In this document: positions 22,400-31,198 of the stretch, piece by piece
Numbering within the stretch: the first letter of the stretch is position 1
How the letters are laid out: each line of letters begins with the position of its first letter
Assembly: GCF_024137025.1 (NCBI RefSeq)
Contig: NZ_JAMYJR010000026.1
Location: 1 to 64,000, forward strand
Source: Paractinoplanes aksuensis
Lineage (GTDB): Bacteria > Actinomycetota > Actinomycetes > Mycobacteriales > Micromonosporaceae
Reading direction: 5' to 3'
Length of the DNA: 64,000 nt
Notes under the pieces: generated by a model
What the model was told of the DNA's origin: nothing
Databases searched by the model: none
What the model saw: the letters and a program-made list of their open reading frames with translations, nothing else
Translations under genes and position numbers: made by a program

Positions 22400-24322
22400 T
22401 CACCGGTCCGGATCGTCGCCGGGCGTTCGGCCGTTCGTCGGGTGGTCGACCGAAGAGGGCCGGTAGACGTGGAAGCCGGGCGGTGCCGGAGCGGCGTCAG
22501 GCTTTGGCTGAGCGGCCGATTTCGGGGTCGGCTGTTCGGAAGGCGCGGGCGCCCGCTGCGGCGGTGGCGGCTCGCTCGCGGCTCGCTTGTCTTTGCGGCG
22601 GCCGAACCAGCCCTTCTTGGGCTCGCCGGAGTCGACACGGGTGGCTGGGCCGTCGCTCGCTGGGCGGCCCTGGCCGCTGGGGGTGCGGTCGCGGCTGCCG
22701 GGTGGGGTGTTGTTGCGGCCGGGTGGAGTGTTGTTGGGGCGGGTGTGGGTGGGGACGGTCGGGGCGTCGGGCCACGGGTCACTCGGGTCGTCGGATCCGG
22801 AGGTCCAGCCGTCGGCGGGGCGGCGGGTTTCGGCGGTCCGGCTGTCGGCGGGGCGGTGGTGGTCGGGTGAGCCCGGGGGTGCCCAGCCCGGCGCCGGCTC
22901 GTCGGTCGAGGTCGAGGCTGTGGCGTGGGCGGGTTCGCGGGCCGTGTCGGGGGTCGGCTCGTCGGCGCGGCCGCTCAGGCGTTCGTTGTGCAGGCGGGCC
23001 GCGATGTAGCCGGCCCGCACGGCTGCCGCCACGGCCAGCAGGGTGGCCAGGGCCACGCCCAGGCGGCCCGAGAGCGGGATGATGCCGATGCCGCCGCCCA
23101 CGACCCAGGCGATCATCAGGACTGTTTCGGAGTGGGCGAAGGCGCTGGCCCGCAGGCGTTCGGGCACCCTTTCCTGGATGCTGGCGTCGACGGCCAGTTT
23201 GGCGATACCGCTGAAGACGGCCACCACCAGCGCGAACAGGGTGACCGTGGTCAGGCTGTAGAAGAGCGTGGCCAGCACGCCCACGGCGGCCACGGCGGCC
23301 AGGCCGGCGGATTGCAGGGCCAGCGGGCGGCGGATGCGCAGTCTCGTGCCCACGGCGGTGGACAGGAACGTGCCCACGGCCAGGGCCCCGCCGACCACGC
23401 CGACCGCGCCCTGGCGGCCGATGTCGTTGCCCAGGATCGTCGTGTCGAGCTGATCGGCCATGATGACGAAGGCCAGGAAGAGCAGCGTGAACCCGTACAG
23501 CAGGCGCAGGCTGGCGCTACCGATCAGCGTCGAGATCACCAGCTGGCCGGCCAGCGGGCGGTCCTCGCCGCGGGGCAGGCGCAGCATCGTGCGCCAGGGG
23601 CGGGGCACGGCCTCGGGCGGGTCGGAGTCGGCCCGTGGGGGCAGGCGCAGCGACACGACCATGCCGACGATAAAGATGATCATTGCCACGCGCAGGGGCC
23701 ACTGCGGGCCGAACTTGAAGGCGAGCAGGCCCACGGGGGCGACCACCGCGCCCGCGAACGTGCCGTAGACGCTGGCCCGGGCGCCGACCTGGGACAGGCC
23801 TATCCCCTCGGGCAGGAGCCTCGGCACGGCGGCCGATCTGGCCACCCCGTACGCCCGGGAGAGCGCCAGCACCCCGAAAGCCGCCGGATAGAGACCCCAG
23901 CCGAAGAGGTGATCGGAGATCACGTAGGCCAGGAACGCCCGGCCCAGCATCGTCACCGCGAGGGCGTAGCGCCGGCCGTGCCGGAAATGGTCGAGGAGCG
24001 GGCCCACCACGGGCGCCAGCAGCGCGAACGGCACCATCGTGATCAGCAGGTAGAGCGCGACCTTGCTGCGCGCCTCGCCCAGCGGCACGTTGAAGAAGAT
24101 GGTGCCGGCCAGGCCGATCGCGATCAGCGTGTCGCCCGCGCACGAGAGCGCGTGCAGGTCGAACAGCCGGATCATGCCTTGTTCGTTGGCGGCGCCCCTG
24201 GCCCGCGCGGTGCCGACGCGGCGGGTCGCCCACGCTCCACCGCGCACGGATCCCCGCACCAGCAGGCGGGCCGCCTTGACACTGGTGCCGACAGTGCGTC
24301 CGAGAGAGGGAAGCAGCGGCAT
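22400..24322 (-). CDS. MFS transporter with long Pro/Thr-rich cytoplasmic tail
   Basis: 640 residues. About twelve membrane segments occupy roughly 45-445 (for example LYLLITMVPFALLAPVVGPLL and FVIMADQL). A low-complexity tail of nearly 190 residues rich in Pro, Thr, Asp and Arg follows. Position next to DUF3027 matches the Rv0876c-Rv0877 arrangement in M. tuberculosis. The transported substrate is unknown. ATG at 24322 has GGGAG 2-3 bp upstream, close for a ribosome site; ATG at 24331 is an alternative. Upstream it is divergent from DUF3027. Confidence 0.85.
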   Translation of the reverse strand: MPLLPSLGRTVGTSVKAARLLVRGSVRGGAWATRRVGTARARGAANEQGMIRLFDLHALSCAGDTLIAIGLAGTIFFNVPLGEARSKVALYLLITMVPFALLAPVVGPLLDHFRHGRRYALAVTMLGRAFLAYVISDHLFGWGLYPAAFGVLALSRAYGVARSAAVPRLLPEGIGLSQVGARASVYGTFAGAVVAPVGLLAFKFGPQWPLRVAMIIFIVGMVVSLRLPPRADSDPPEAVPRPWRTMLRLPRGEDRPLAGQLVISTLIGSASLRLLYGFTLLFLAFVIMADQLDTTILGNDIGRQGAVGVVGGALAVGTFLSTAVGTRLRIRRPLALQSAGLAAVAAVGVLATLFYSLTTVTLFALVVAVFSGIAKLAVDASIQERVPERLRASAFAHSETVLMIAWVVGGGIGIIPLSGRLGVALATLLAVAAAVRAGYIAARLHNERLSGRADEPTPDTAREPAHATASTSTDEPAPGWAPPGSPDHHRPADSRTAETRRPADGWTSGSDDPSDPWPDAPTVPTHTRPNNTPPGRNNTPPGSRDRTPSGQGRPASDGPATRVDSGEPKKGWFGRRKDKRAASEPPPPQRAPAPSEQPTPKSAAQPKPDAAPAPPGFHVYRPSSVDHPTNGRTPGDDPDR

Positions 24323-24427
24323 GGCTCCCATCCTGACTGATGCGGGCGAGCGCTGTCCCGTTCCGTGACCGGCAGAATCCGGGGGAGTCGGTGCGGAACA
24401 TCAGTCACGGTGGGGGACAATGAATAT

Positions 24428-25249
24428 GTGACGACTCGGACCTCCACGCGCGCCGCCCGTCTCGACCAGGTTTGTGCCGATGCGGTCGGGGTCGCACGCG
24501 GCGCGATCACCGATGTGGACCCGGCCGACATCGGCGAGCATCTCGAGGCCATCGCCGAGGGCGACCGCCTTGTGACCCACCTCTTCGAGAGCCACCTGGC
24601 CGGCTATCGCGGCTGGCGCTGGGCGGTCACGGTCACCCGCATCCCGCGCAGCCGGCACGTCACCGTGTGCGAAACGGTGCTGCTGCCCGGGCCCGACGCG
24701 CTGCTCGCCCCGGGCTGGGTGCCCTGGAACGAGCGGCTGCAGCCGGGCGACCTCGGCGTGGGCGACCTGATGCCGACCGCGCCCGACGACGAGCGGCTGG
24801 CCCAGGGCTACGTGCTCAGCGACGACCCCGCGGTGGAAGAGGTCAGCTGGGAGCTCGGTCTCGGCCGGTCCCGGGTCATGTCCCGCGAGGGCCGGCTCGA
24901 CGCCGCCCAGCGGTGGTACGACGGCGAGGCCGGCCCCGAGGCGCCGATCTCCGTGGCTGCCCCGCGCAACGCCCGCTGCGGCACCTGCGGCTTCTACCTG
25001 CCGCTGGCCGGTTCGATGCGCGCGATGTTCGGCGTCTGTGGCAACCTCTACGCGCCCGACGACGGCCGCGCGGTCAGCTCCGACCACGGCTGCGGCGCGC
25101 ACTCCGAGGCGCTGCAGGGCACGGCCGAGCAGCCGGTCGAAGAGTTGCCGACGGTGTTCGACGACAGCGAGGTCGAGTCGGTGGCGGTCAGCCGCGGTCA
25201 CGGCTCGGTCGAAGAGAGCGAACCGGCCGAGGACTACGGCCACAGCTGA
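24428..25249 (+). CDS. DUF3027 family protein
   Basis: 273 residues. The N-terminal region (LDQVCADAVGVARGAITD, then LFESHLAGYRGWRWAVTV) and a central Cys cluster (NARCGTCGFYLPLAG, MFGVCGNLYAP and HGCGAHSE) are typical of DUF3027, conserved in actinobacteria and comparable to Rv0877. The four to five cysteines and a His suggest a structural zinc. The acidic C-terminus is variable. GTG at 24428 is preceded by a GGTGGGGGA stretch. It converges on the DUF2530 gene with a 4-bp gap. Confidence 0.88.
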   Translation: MTTRTSTRAARLDQVCADAVGVARGAITDVDPADIGEHLEAIAEGDRLVTHLFESHLAGYRGWRWAVTVTRIPRSRHVTVCETVLLPGPDALLAPGWVPWNERLQPGDLGVGDLMPTAPDDERLAQGYVLSDDPAVEEVSWELGLGRSRVMSREGRLDAAQRWYDGEAGPEAPISVAAPRNARCGTCGFYLPLAGSMRAMFGVCGNLYAPDDGRAVSSDHGCGAHSEALQGTAEQPVEELPTVFDDSEVESVAVSRGHGSVEESEPAEDYGHS

Positions 25250-25253
25250 GGCT

Positions 25254-25502
25254 TCAGGATGTGACCCTGAACTCGGGGTGAGTCAGCGCACGCCGGCGCC
25301 GGCGGTGCCGGTCGTGCACGATCATCGTGATCAGGCCGGGGATGCCCGCCAGGAACCCGGCGATGCTCACCTGCAGCCAGCGATCCGGGCCGTCGGCGAG
25401 CCAGATGATCAGGGCGGCGACGGCGAATGCGGCCAGCCCGCCGACGGCGAACGGGACCATCGGCGGGTCCAGCGGCTCGACCCGGGGCTTCACTTCACTC
25501 AC
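25254..25502 (-). CDS. DUF2530 family small membrane protein
   Basis: 82 residues. Two hydrophobic helices (about 17-36, VPFAVGGLAAFAVAALIIWL, and 45-60) are followed by a basic HDRHRRRRRALTHPEF tail, as in DUF2530 proteins (comparable to Rv0879c). Cytoplasmic-membrane location is expected. Function unknown. ATG start. The neighbouring order DUF3027-DUF2530-MarR is conserved with mycobacteria. Confidence 0.85.
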   Translation of the reverse strand: MSEVKPRVEPLDPPMVPFAVGGLAAFAVAALIIWLADGPDRWLQVSIAGFLAGIPGLITMIVHDRHRRRRRALTHPEFRVTS

Positions 25503-25633
25503 ACGGACAGGATAGGTCCGCGGCGATCACGGGACGGTCCCTGTGACGGGGCCGACACGTCTTGGCTTTGCGCAGGTCATCGAGGGCTGAGAACATGCCC
25601 GCGACGCCCACTCATGATGCCGGAGAGGCCCGC

Positions 25634-27058
25634 ATGTCCACCGCAGCCGATACACGTACGTCGAAGAATGGTTTTGACCGGTTCTTTGAGATCTCGGCGC
25701 GGGGGTCGACCCTCAGCCGAGAGGTCCGCGGTGGCCTGGCCACCTTCTTCACGATGGCCTACATCGTGGTGCTCAACCCGCTGATCATCGGCAACGGGAT
25801 CGACGCCGACGGCGCCCAGCTGCCGATCGCCGCCTTGGCCGCGGGCACCGCGCTGGTGGCGGGCGTGATGACGATCCTGATGGGTGTCGTGGCCCGGTTC
25901 CCGCTGGCGCTCGCGGCCGGCCTCGGGGTCAACGCCCTGGTCGCGTACGAAATCGCGCCCGAAATGACCTGGGCCGACGCCATGGGTCTGGTCGTCATCG
26001 AGGGTGTGCTGATCGCCATCCTGGTGCTCACCGGCCTGCGGGAGCTGGTCTTCCGCGCCGTGCCGACCCAGCTCAAGACGGCGATCGGGGTGGGCATCGG
26101 CCTTTTCCTCATGATCATCGGTCTGGTCGACGCCGGTTTCGTCAACCGGGTGCCGGACGCGGCCAACACCACCGTGCCGGTCGAGCTCGGCCTCGGCGGC
26201 AAGCTGTCCACCTGGCCGGCCGCGGTGTTCGTGATCGGCCTGCTCTTCACGCTGGTGCTGTTCGTCCGCAAGGTGCGCGGCGCGATCCTGATCGGCATCC
26301 TCGGCACCACCGTGCTGGCGATCATCGTCGAGGCCATCGCGCACCCCAAGGGCTGGTCGCTGAACGTGCCCAAGTTGCCCGAGAAGATCGTGAGCACGCC
26401 CGACCTCTCGCTGATCGGGCACTTCAACGTGCTCGACTCGTGGTCGCGGGCGGGCTGGCTGGTCGTGCTCATGTTCATCTTCAGCCTGCTGATCACCGAC
26501 TTCTTCGACACGATGGGCACGATGGTCGCGGTCGGGCAAGAGGGTGGACTGCTCGACGAGAAGGGCATGCCGCCGCGTACGCGGGAAATTCTGCTCGTCG
26601 ACTCGGTGGCCGCTGCCGCCGGTGGCGCCGCGAGCGTCTCGAGCAACACGGCCTACATCGAGAGCGCGGCCGGGGTCGGTGAGGGGGCCCGCACGGGTGT
26701 CGCGAACCTGGTCACCGGTGGTCTGTTCCTGCTCGCGATGTTCCTGACGCCGCTGGTCTCGGTGGTGCCGTTCGAGGCGGCGTCGACCGCGCTGGTGGTG
26801 GTCGGCTTCCTGATGCTGACCGCGATCCGGCAGATCGACTGGACCGACTACACGATCGCGGTGCCGGCCTTCCTGACCGTCACGCTCATGCCGTTCACCT
26901 ACTCGATCTCGAACGGCATCGGGGCCGGCGTCATTTCGTACGTCTTGTTGAAGGTCGCCACCGGCCGGGCTCGCGAGATTCACCCCATTCTGTACGGCGT
27001 GGCGGTGCTCTTCGTCCTGTACTTCCTGCGTGGTCCCCTGGAGACCTGGATCCTGTGA
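25634..27058 (+). CDS. NCS2 family permease, AzgA-like (purine uptake)
   Basis: 474 residues with about 12-14 membrane segments. Hallmarks are GGLATFFTMAYIVVLNPLII near the start, FPLALAAGLGVNALVAYEIA, DFFDTMGTMVAVGQEGGLLD near 300 and SSNTAYIESAAGVGEGARTG near 340, the last two forming the substrate site of the AzgA-like group. Likely a hypoxanthine/guanine/adenine:H+ symporter. ATG at 25634 follows GGAGAGG; ATG at 25595 is in frame but less well placed. Single gene unit between DUF2530 and MarR. Confidence 0.92.
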   Translation: MSTAADTRTSKNGFDRFFEISARGSTLSREVRGGLATFFTMAYIVVLNPLIIGNGIDADGAQLPIAALAAGTALVAGVMTILMGVVARFPLALAAGLGVNALVAYEIAPEMTWADAMGLVVIEGVLIAILVLTGLRELVFRAVPTQLKTAIGVGIGLFLMIIGLVDAGFVNRVPDAANTTVPVELGLGGKLSTWPAAVFVIGLLFTLVLFVRKVRGAILIGILGTTVLAIIVEAIAHPKGWSLNVPKLPEKIVSTPDLSLIGHFNVLDSWSRAGWLVVLMFIFSLLITDFFDTMGTMVAVGQEGGLLDEKGMPPRTREILLVDSVAAAAGGAASVSSNTAYIESAAGVGEGARTGVANLVTGGLFLLAMFLTPLVSVVPFEAASTALVVVGFLMLTAIRQIDWTDYTIAVPAFLTVTLMPFTYSISNGIGAGVISYVLLKVATGRAREIHPILYGVAVLFVLYFLRGPLETWIL

Positions 27059-27098
27059 CCGCTCTCATGAGCTGTCCCAATGTCGTTAGCCATGCTCA

Positions 27099-27111
27099 TT
27101 AGCTAAGCTAA
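27099..27111. promoter_or_regulatory. MarR operator TTAGCT-A-AGCTAA
   Basis: A perfect 13-bp palindrome ending 5 bp before the MarR GTG, with another TTAGC half-site at 27086-27090. It overlaps the probable -10 region, consistent with autorepression. Confidence 0.7.
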
Positions 27112-27116
27112 GAATC

Positions 27117-27566
27117 GTGATGGAGTGGCCCGTGATGGTGGATCGAGGCACAGCCGACGAGCTGGCCAAGGCCCTGCGCGAGTCGATAATGCGGCTGAAC
27201 CGGCGGATCCGTCAGGCCCGTCCGGTCGGTGATCTCACCTTCAGCCAGCTCAGCGCGCTGACCAGCCTCCAGTTGGCCGGCGCGCTGACCCCTCGGGAAC
27301 TCGCCGACGTCGAACGTGTCCAGCCCCCGACGATGACCAAGATCGTCGGGAAGCTGGAGGAACGGGGACTGGTCAAGCGGACCCCGCACCCGACCGACGG
27401 CCGGCAGGTCATCCTGTCGGCCACCGAACGGGGGCAGGCCGTCCACGCCGAGTTCGAGAAGGCGCGCAACGAGTGGCTGGCCACCCAGCTGGCCGCTCTG
27501 GCGCCCGAGGAACGCCAGACGCTCGCTCAGGCGTCGGAGATCCTGCAGAAGATCTCCCGCGCCTGA
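27117..27566 (+). CDS. MarR family regulator
   Basis: 149 residues. The winged-helix region is LTFSQLSALTSLQLAGALTP, then RELADVERVQPPTMTKIVGKL and the wing RTPHPTDGRQVILSATERG. Comparable in position to Rv0880 of M. tuberculosis. The GTG at 27117 is followed by in-frame ATGs at 27120 and 27135, so the exact start is open. The palindrome TTAGCTAAGCTAA lies directly upstream. It precedes an MFS gene by 67 bp and probably controls it. Confidence 0.9.
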   Translation: MMEWPVMVDRGTADELAKALRESIMRLNRRIRQARPVGDLTFSQLSALTSLQLAGALTPRELADVERVQPPTMTKIVGKLEERGLVKRTPHPTDGRQVILSATERGQAVHAEFEKARNEWLATQLAALAPEERQTLAQASEILQKISRA

Positions 27567-27633
27567 GAGTTCGGCTACGCGGCGCTTCGTCACGTGACGA
27601 TGACGCGTACTACCGAACAGGAGGCACAGCCGC

Positions 27634-28953
27634 GTGCGGTCAGTGCTGGGCACCACCTTCCGCTCCCTGCAAATTCGCAACTACCGGCTCTTCGCCACCG
27701 GTCAGCTGGTGAAGCTCGTCGGCGTGTGGATGATGTTCACCGCGCAGGACTGGCTGGTGCTCGACCTGTCCGGCAACTCGCCGGGCGCGCTCGGGGCGGT
27801 GACATCGCTCCAGTTCCTGCCGGTGCTGCTGCTCACCCTGTATGCGGGCAAGCTCGCCGACCGTTTCGACAAGCGCCGCCTGCTGGTGATCGCCAACGCC
27901 GCCTTCGCGATCACCGCGATTGCCTTCGCGGTGCTGGTCGCCTCGGGTCACGTCCAGCTCTGGCACGTCTTCCTGTTCGCCGGCCTGCTCGGCATCGCCA
28001 ACGCCGTCGAGACGCCGGTGCGGCAGGCCTTCGTCTCCGAACTCGTCGAACTTCCGCTGCTGCCCAACGCGCTCGCGCTCTCGGCGGCCACCTTCAACAC
28101 GGCCCGGATCGGCGGCCCGGCCCTGGCCGGCGTGGCGCTCGCGCTGTTCGACACCGGACCGGTCTTCCTGATCGCCACCGTCCTGGCCGTGGCGCCGATC
28201 TTCAGCTACGCCCGGATGAGCGCGGCCGACCTGCGTCCCGCCGACCGGCAGGCCAAGGCCGACGCCCGCATCTCGGACGGCCTTCGGTACGTCGGCCGGC
28301 GCGCTGACCTGCTGCTGCCGATCGGCCTGATGTTCGTGGTCGGCATGATCGGCTTCAACTTCCCGGTCACCCTGGCCGCACTGGCGAAGATCGACTTCAA
28401 CGCTGGCCCGTCCACGTTCGGCCTGCTCACCACGGCCCTGGCGGTCGGTGCGCTCGGTGGGGCGCTGGCCGGCAGCGGGCGGCGGGCCCGGCCCAGCGCG
28501 TACGTGGTGATCGGCGCGGCGCTGGCCTTCAGCGTGCTCGAATTCGTGGTCGGGTTCGCGCCCAGCTTCGTGGTGGCCATGCTGCTGCTGGTGCCGACCG
28601 GGTTCTTCTCGATCTACCTGGCCCAGGCGGCCAACCACCGCGTGCAGATGGGCGTCGACCCGGAGTTCCGCGGTCGCGTGATGGCCCTGTACGTGCTGGT
28701 CTTCCTGGGTACGACGCCGATCGGGGCGTCGCTCGCGGGCTGGTGGGGCGAGCGGTTCGGGGTGGCGTCGAGCATCACCGGCGCGGGCGCGATCTGTTTC
28801 GTGGCGTCGCTGGTCGCGTTGGTGTGGCAACTGCGCAAAAGTGGCGAGCGCCTCGCGGTGACCCTGCGCCCACGGCCCCGCCTGCGCCTGGTGCCGCCGC
28901 TCGAGACCCCGGCCGACGAGGTCAAGATCGATAAACTTCCTTCGGCCGCCTGA
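27634..28953 (+). CDS. MFS transporter, EntS-like (MFS_3)
   Basis: 439 residues with about 12 membrane segments. FRSLQIRNYRLFATGQLVKLVGVWMMFTAQDWLVLDLS is the classical start of MFS_3/EntS-like exporters; GIANAVETPVRQAFVSELV near 120 is the second family block. Likely an exporter of a siderophore, drug or metabolite. GTG at 27634 is preceded by AGGAGG at 27619-27624. It lies downstream of MarR, which it presumably needs for regulation. Confidence 0.9.
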   Translation: MRSVLGTTFRSLQIRNYRLFATGQLVKLVGVWMMFTAQDWLVLDLSGNSPGALGAVTSLQFLPVLLLTLYAGKLADRFDKRRLLVIANAAFAITAIAFAVLVASGHVQLWHVFLFAGLLGIANAVETPVRQAFVSELVELPLLPNALALSAATFNTARIGGPALAGVALALFDTGPVFLIATVLAVAPIFSYARMSAADLRPADRQAKADARISDGLRYVGRRADLLLPIGLMFVVGMIGFNFPVTLAALAKIDFNAGPSTFGLLTTALAVGALGGALAGSGRRARPSAYVVIGAALAFSVLEFVVGFAPSFVVAMLLLVPTGFFSIYLAQAANHRVQMGVDPEFRGRVMALYVLVFLGTTPIGASLAGWWGERFGVASSITGAGAICFVASLVALVWQLRKSGERLAVTLRPRPRLRLVPPLETPADEVKIDKLPSAA

Positions 28954-29012
28954 CGGGTATTTGGCAGAAAAGAGTATTCCGGTACAGGCCTGTTTCGAAT
29001 TAGCTTCAGTGC

Positions 29013-29462
29013 GTGGCCCTCGCGCACATGGTTGTGCTCACGGCGGCGCTCGTGCTCCCTCTGACCGTGCCCTATGCGGTGGCGGTCGCCCTGAGGCGTG
29101 ACGAGTTCCGCCGCAGACGCGCCTGCGTCGACGGCCCGGCCCAGGTGGGCGCGCTGATCCGCCTCGACGAGACGATCCGCGACACCGACCCGACGCTTGC
29201 GCTGGCCCACCTCGGCCCACCCCCGATCGAGTGGCTGGCCCGCGACCTGCGCCGACTCGACCGCCAACGCCGGGGTGGCGTGACGCTCGAGTCGGTCCGC
29301 TGGAAGGCCGCCGTGATGCGCGCCTACGACGAACGCCTCTGCCTGGCTTGCCAGTGCCTGGGCGTCAGCGAAAATTTGCGTCCGCTCGACGGCCTCGACC
29401 GCGAGATCGAACGCGTACGGGTTGAGGGCGCCCTCGAAGAGGCCGGCCTCCAGCTCCGCTGA
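29013..29462 (+). CDS. Hypothetical protein with N-terminal membrane helix
   Basis: 149 residues. One hydrophobic helix at about 4-27 (AHMVVLTAALVLPLTVPYAV) precedes a charged Arg-rich cytoplasmic part (RRDEFRRRRACVDGP). A CLACQCLG motif lies near residue 112. No family recognised. GTG start; the mRNA may be leaderless or start from the TAGCTT-like region upstream. The last codons and TGA stop are part of the 36-bp tandem array at 29445-29540. Confidence 0.65.
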   Translation: MALAHMVVLTAALVLPLTVPYAVAVALRRDEFRRRRACVDGPAQVGALIRLDETIRDTDPTLALAHLGPPPIEWLARDLRRLDRQRRGGVTLESVRWKAAVMRAYDERLCLACQCLGVSENLRPLDGLDREIERVRVEGALEEAGLQLR

Positions 29463-29540
29463 GCGACTGCCGACTGTGCTGGCCTTCAGCTGCGCTGAGC
29501 GACTGCCGACTGTGCTGGCCTTCAGCTGCGCTGAGTGACG
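29445..29540. repeat. 36-bp tandem repeat bridging convergent gene tails
   Basis: Two identical 36-bp units (29461-29496 and 29497-29532), each with the core CTTCAGCTGCGCTGAG, are flanked by partial units at 29445-29460 (diverged, within the gene at 29013) and 29533-29540. The TGA of the plus-strand gene (29460-29462) and the stop of the minus-strand gene (complement of 29522-29524) both fall inside the array. Confidence 0.9.
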
Positions 29541-29890
29541 GCGGGCTCGGCTCGGCTGAGTTCAGGGCGTGGATGCTGGGCCGTCATCAGGGTGGCCAAG
29601 GCTGGAGCGAGCACGGCGCCGAGTGCGCTGGGCAGGCCGAACTCGCCCTCGATGGCGTAGGACGACACCGAGGTGGCGAAGACGCCGGCCGCGTAGGCGA
29701 AACCGACTGGCAGGGCTACGCGGGCGAAGTGATCAGGGACGACCGAGGCGATGGCCAACGCGACGATCAAGGTCAGGTCGGGGACCAGGAACAGGTTGTC
29801 GGAGCGCCAGGAATCGTGGACGAAGAGGAAAACGAGCGTGGTCACGCTCAGGATGGCCGCCGTTAGCCGGCCCCACATCAGACGTCGCAT
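29522..29890 (-). CDS. Small membrane protein
   Basis: 122 residues with four hydrophobic segments (about 8-24, 33-50, 58-75 and 85-102), for example LTAAILSVTTLVFLFVHDSW and LTLIVALAIASVV. No family recognised. It is divergent from the TetR gene at 29945, with two TetR-type palindromes in the 54-bp gap, so it is the probable target of that regulator. Its last residues lie in the 36-bp repeat array. Confidence 0.7.
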   Translation of the reverse strand: MRRLMWGRLTAAILSVTTLVFLFVHDSWRSDNLFLVPDLTLIVALAIASVVPDHFARVALPVGFAYAAGVFATSVSSYAIEGEFGLPSALGAVLAPALATLMTAQHPRPELSRAEPAVTQRS

Positions 29891-29935
29891 GTCTACACCG
29901 CAGACAAGGTCGGAGCGGGTGTCTACGGCGTAGAC
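29891..29935. promoter_or_regulatory. Pair of TetR operators GTCTAC-NNN-GTAGAC
   Basis: GTCTACGGCGTAGAC at 29921-29935 is a perfect palindrome. GTCTACACCGCAGAC at 29891-29905 has one mismatch. They are 30 bp apart, centre to centre, in the gap between the divergent membrane-protein and TetR genes. The right one overlaps a TAGACT -10 motif (29931-29936). Confidence 0.75.
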
Positions 29936-29944
29936 TTCCCGGTC

Positions 29945-30544
29945 GTGCCCTTGACGCCTGCTTCAATCACCCAGGCCACACTCGCGCTCGGCGACCGGGA
30001 GGGCGAGAAGGCGATGTCCATGCGCCGGATCGCCACCGAGCTCGGCTGCGATCCGATGGCCATTTATCGGCACTTTCCCAACCGGGAGGCTCTGCTCGAT
30101 GCCGTCGCCGACTCAGTGGTCGATGAGGTGCCGGCGCCCGAGGGGAGTGCGCCCTGGGATGAGCGCATCAAGGTCGTTCTGAGCGGCATGCGAAAGGTGG
30201 CGCTGCGGCATCCCGGCATCGCGAGTCATGTCGCGTCCCGGCCGCCGCTCGGGCCGCACGGCCGCCGGGTGGCCGGGTTGCTGTTCGGGGCGTTGGCCGA
30301 GGCCGGATTGCCGCCGGCCGATGTCGTGCGGGCCTTTCAGGCTCTGATCGCCTACACGGCGGCTGCCCTGCGAATGGCGGTCGACGCGGGCGAGCGGGAT
30401 GCCCGCTGGCAGCAGGTGAGCGACGCGATGGACGGCTCGCCCGGCGGCGACCTGCCGGTCGTAGGTTCAGCCGAACAGTTCGACTACGGCCTGCGACTGC
30501 TGCTGAACGGCATCCGCCTCGAGGGCGAACGCACCACCACCTGA
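29945..30544 (+). CDS. TetR family regulator
   Basis: 199 residues. The HTH lies within 1-50: AMSMRRIATELGCDPMAIYR followed by HFPNREALLDAV. The C-terminal half resembles the tetracycline-repressor-type (TetR_C_1) domain: RHPGIASHVASRPPLGPHG and later EQFDYGLRLLLNGI. The GTG start lies 8 bp after a TAGACT -10 element and is therefore probably leaderless. It is divergent from the four-helix membrane protein across two operators. Its 3' side opens into a long repeat region. Confidence 0.9.
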   Translation: MPLTPASITQATLALGDREGEKAMSMRRIATELGCDPMAIYRHFPNREALLDAVADSVVDEVPAPEGSAPWDERIKVVLSGMRKVALRHPGIASHVASRPPLGPHGRRVAGLLFGALAEAGLPPADVVRAFQALIAYTAAALRMAVDAGERDARWQQVSDAMDGSPGGDLPVVGSAEQFDYGLRLLLNGIRLEGERTTT

Positions 30545-30555
30545 CCGCCCCACCC

Positions 30556-30970
30556 CGACGCAGGCTCACGCCGGGCGAGCGGAGAACCTCTTCTGCCGTC
30601 TGCCGTCTGCCGTCTGCCATCTGCCGTCAGCCGTCTGCCGTCTGCCGTCTGCCGTCTGCCGTCAGCCGTCAGCCGTCAGCCGTCAGCCGGCGGGCGGCGG
30701 GCTCATGCCGGGCAAGCCGAGCGCCTGTCTCGCAGCGCGTGGGGTTGCGGGGGTTCGTGCCGGGCATGTGGGCTCTCGCCTCGTCTCGTGCAGGGTTGCG
30801 AGGGCCCGCGCCGGGCATGTGGGCCCTCGCCTGCCTCACGCAGGGTTGCGAGGGCCCGCGCCGGGCAAGTGGGCTCTCGCCTCGTCTCGTGCAGGGTTGC
30901 GGGGGCTCATGCCGGGCAAGCGGAATGACTGATTCGCCGCGCGCCGACCGCGGGCTCATGCCGGGTCGGC
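30556..30970. repeat. Compound tandem-repeat array after TetR gene
   Basis: About seven copies of a roughly 50-51-bp unit sharing GGGnTCnTGCCGGGCAnG lie near 30561, 30699, 30750, 30801, 30851, 30902 and 30950. The marker GGGTTGCG recurs at 30742, 30793, 30843 and 30894. A block of about 13 heptamers of the type TGCCGTC or AGCCGTC is inserted at 30593-30688. The array starts 12 bp after the TetR stop at a convergent junction. Confidence 0.85.
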
Positions 30971-31198
30971 GGTCGGGTAGTGCGACCGCCCGCCGGGCCG
31001 CGCCGAGCAGCAGCGCCCCGAAGAGAGCACCGGCCAGTTCGGCGTCCACTGCTTCGCAGTCGGCTGCTGGCTGACAGCCAGTCGGGCGCTGGCTCCGCCG
31101 TGCCGGCCGTAGGCCGACTGGCGATGTTGAAGGGTGAGCCGGTGTTCGGAGCGCGGTGATCCCGACCAGTCGGCCGGTCGCCTCTTTCGCCGCGACGC
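30971..31198. other. Non-repeat remnant between repeat array and DUF1772 gene
   Basis: About 230 bp without a supported gene. On the minus strand one frame reads DAELAGALFGALLLGAARRA, which looks protein-like but has no start, no continuation and no ribosome site. It may be a decayed gene fragment. Confidence 0.35.
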
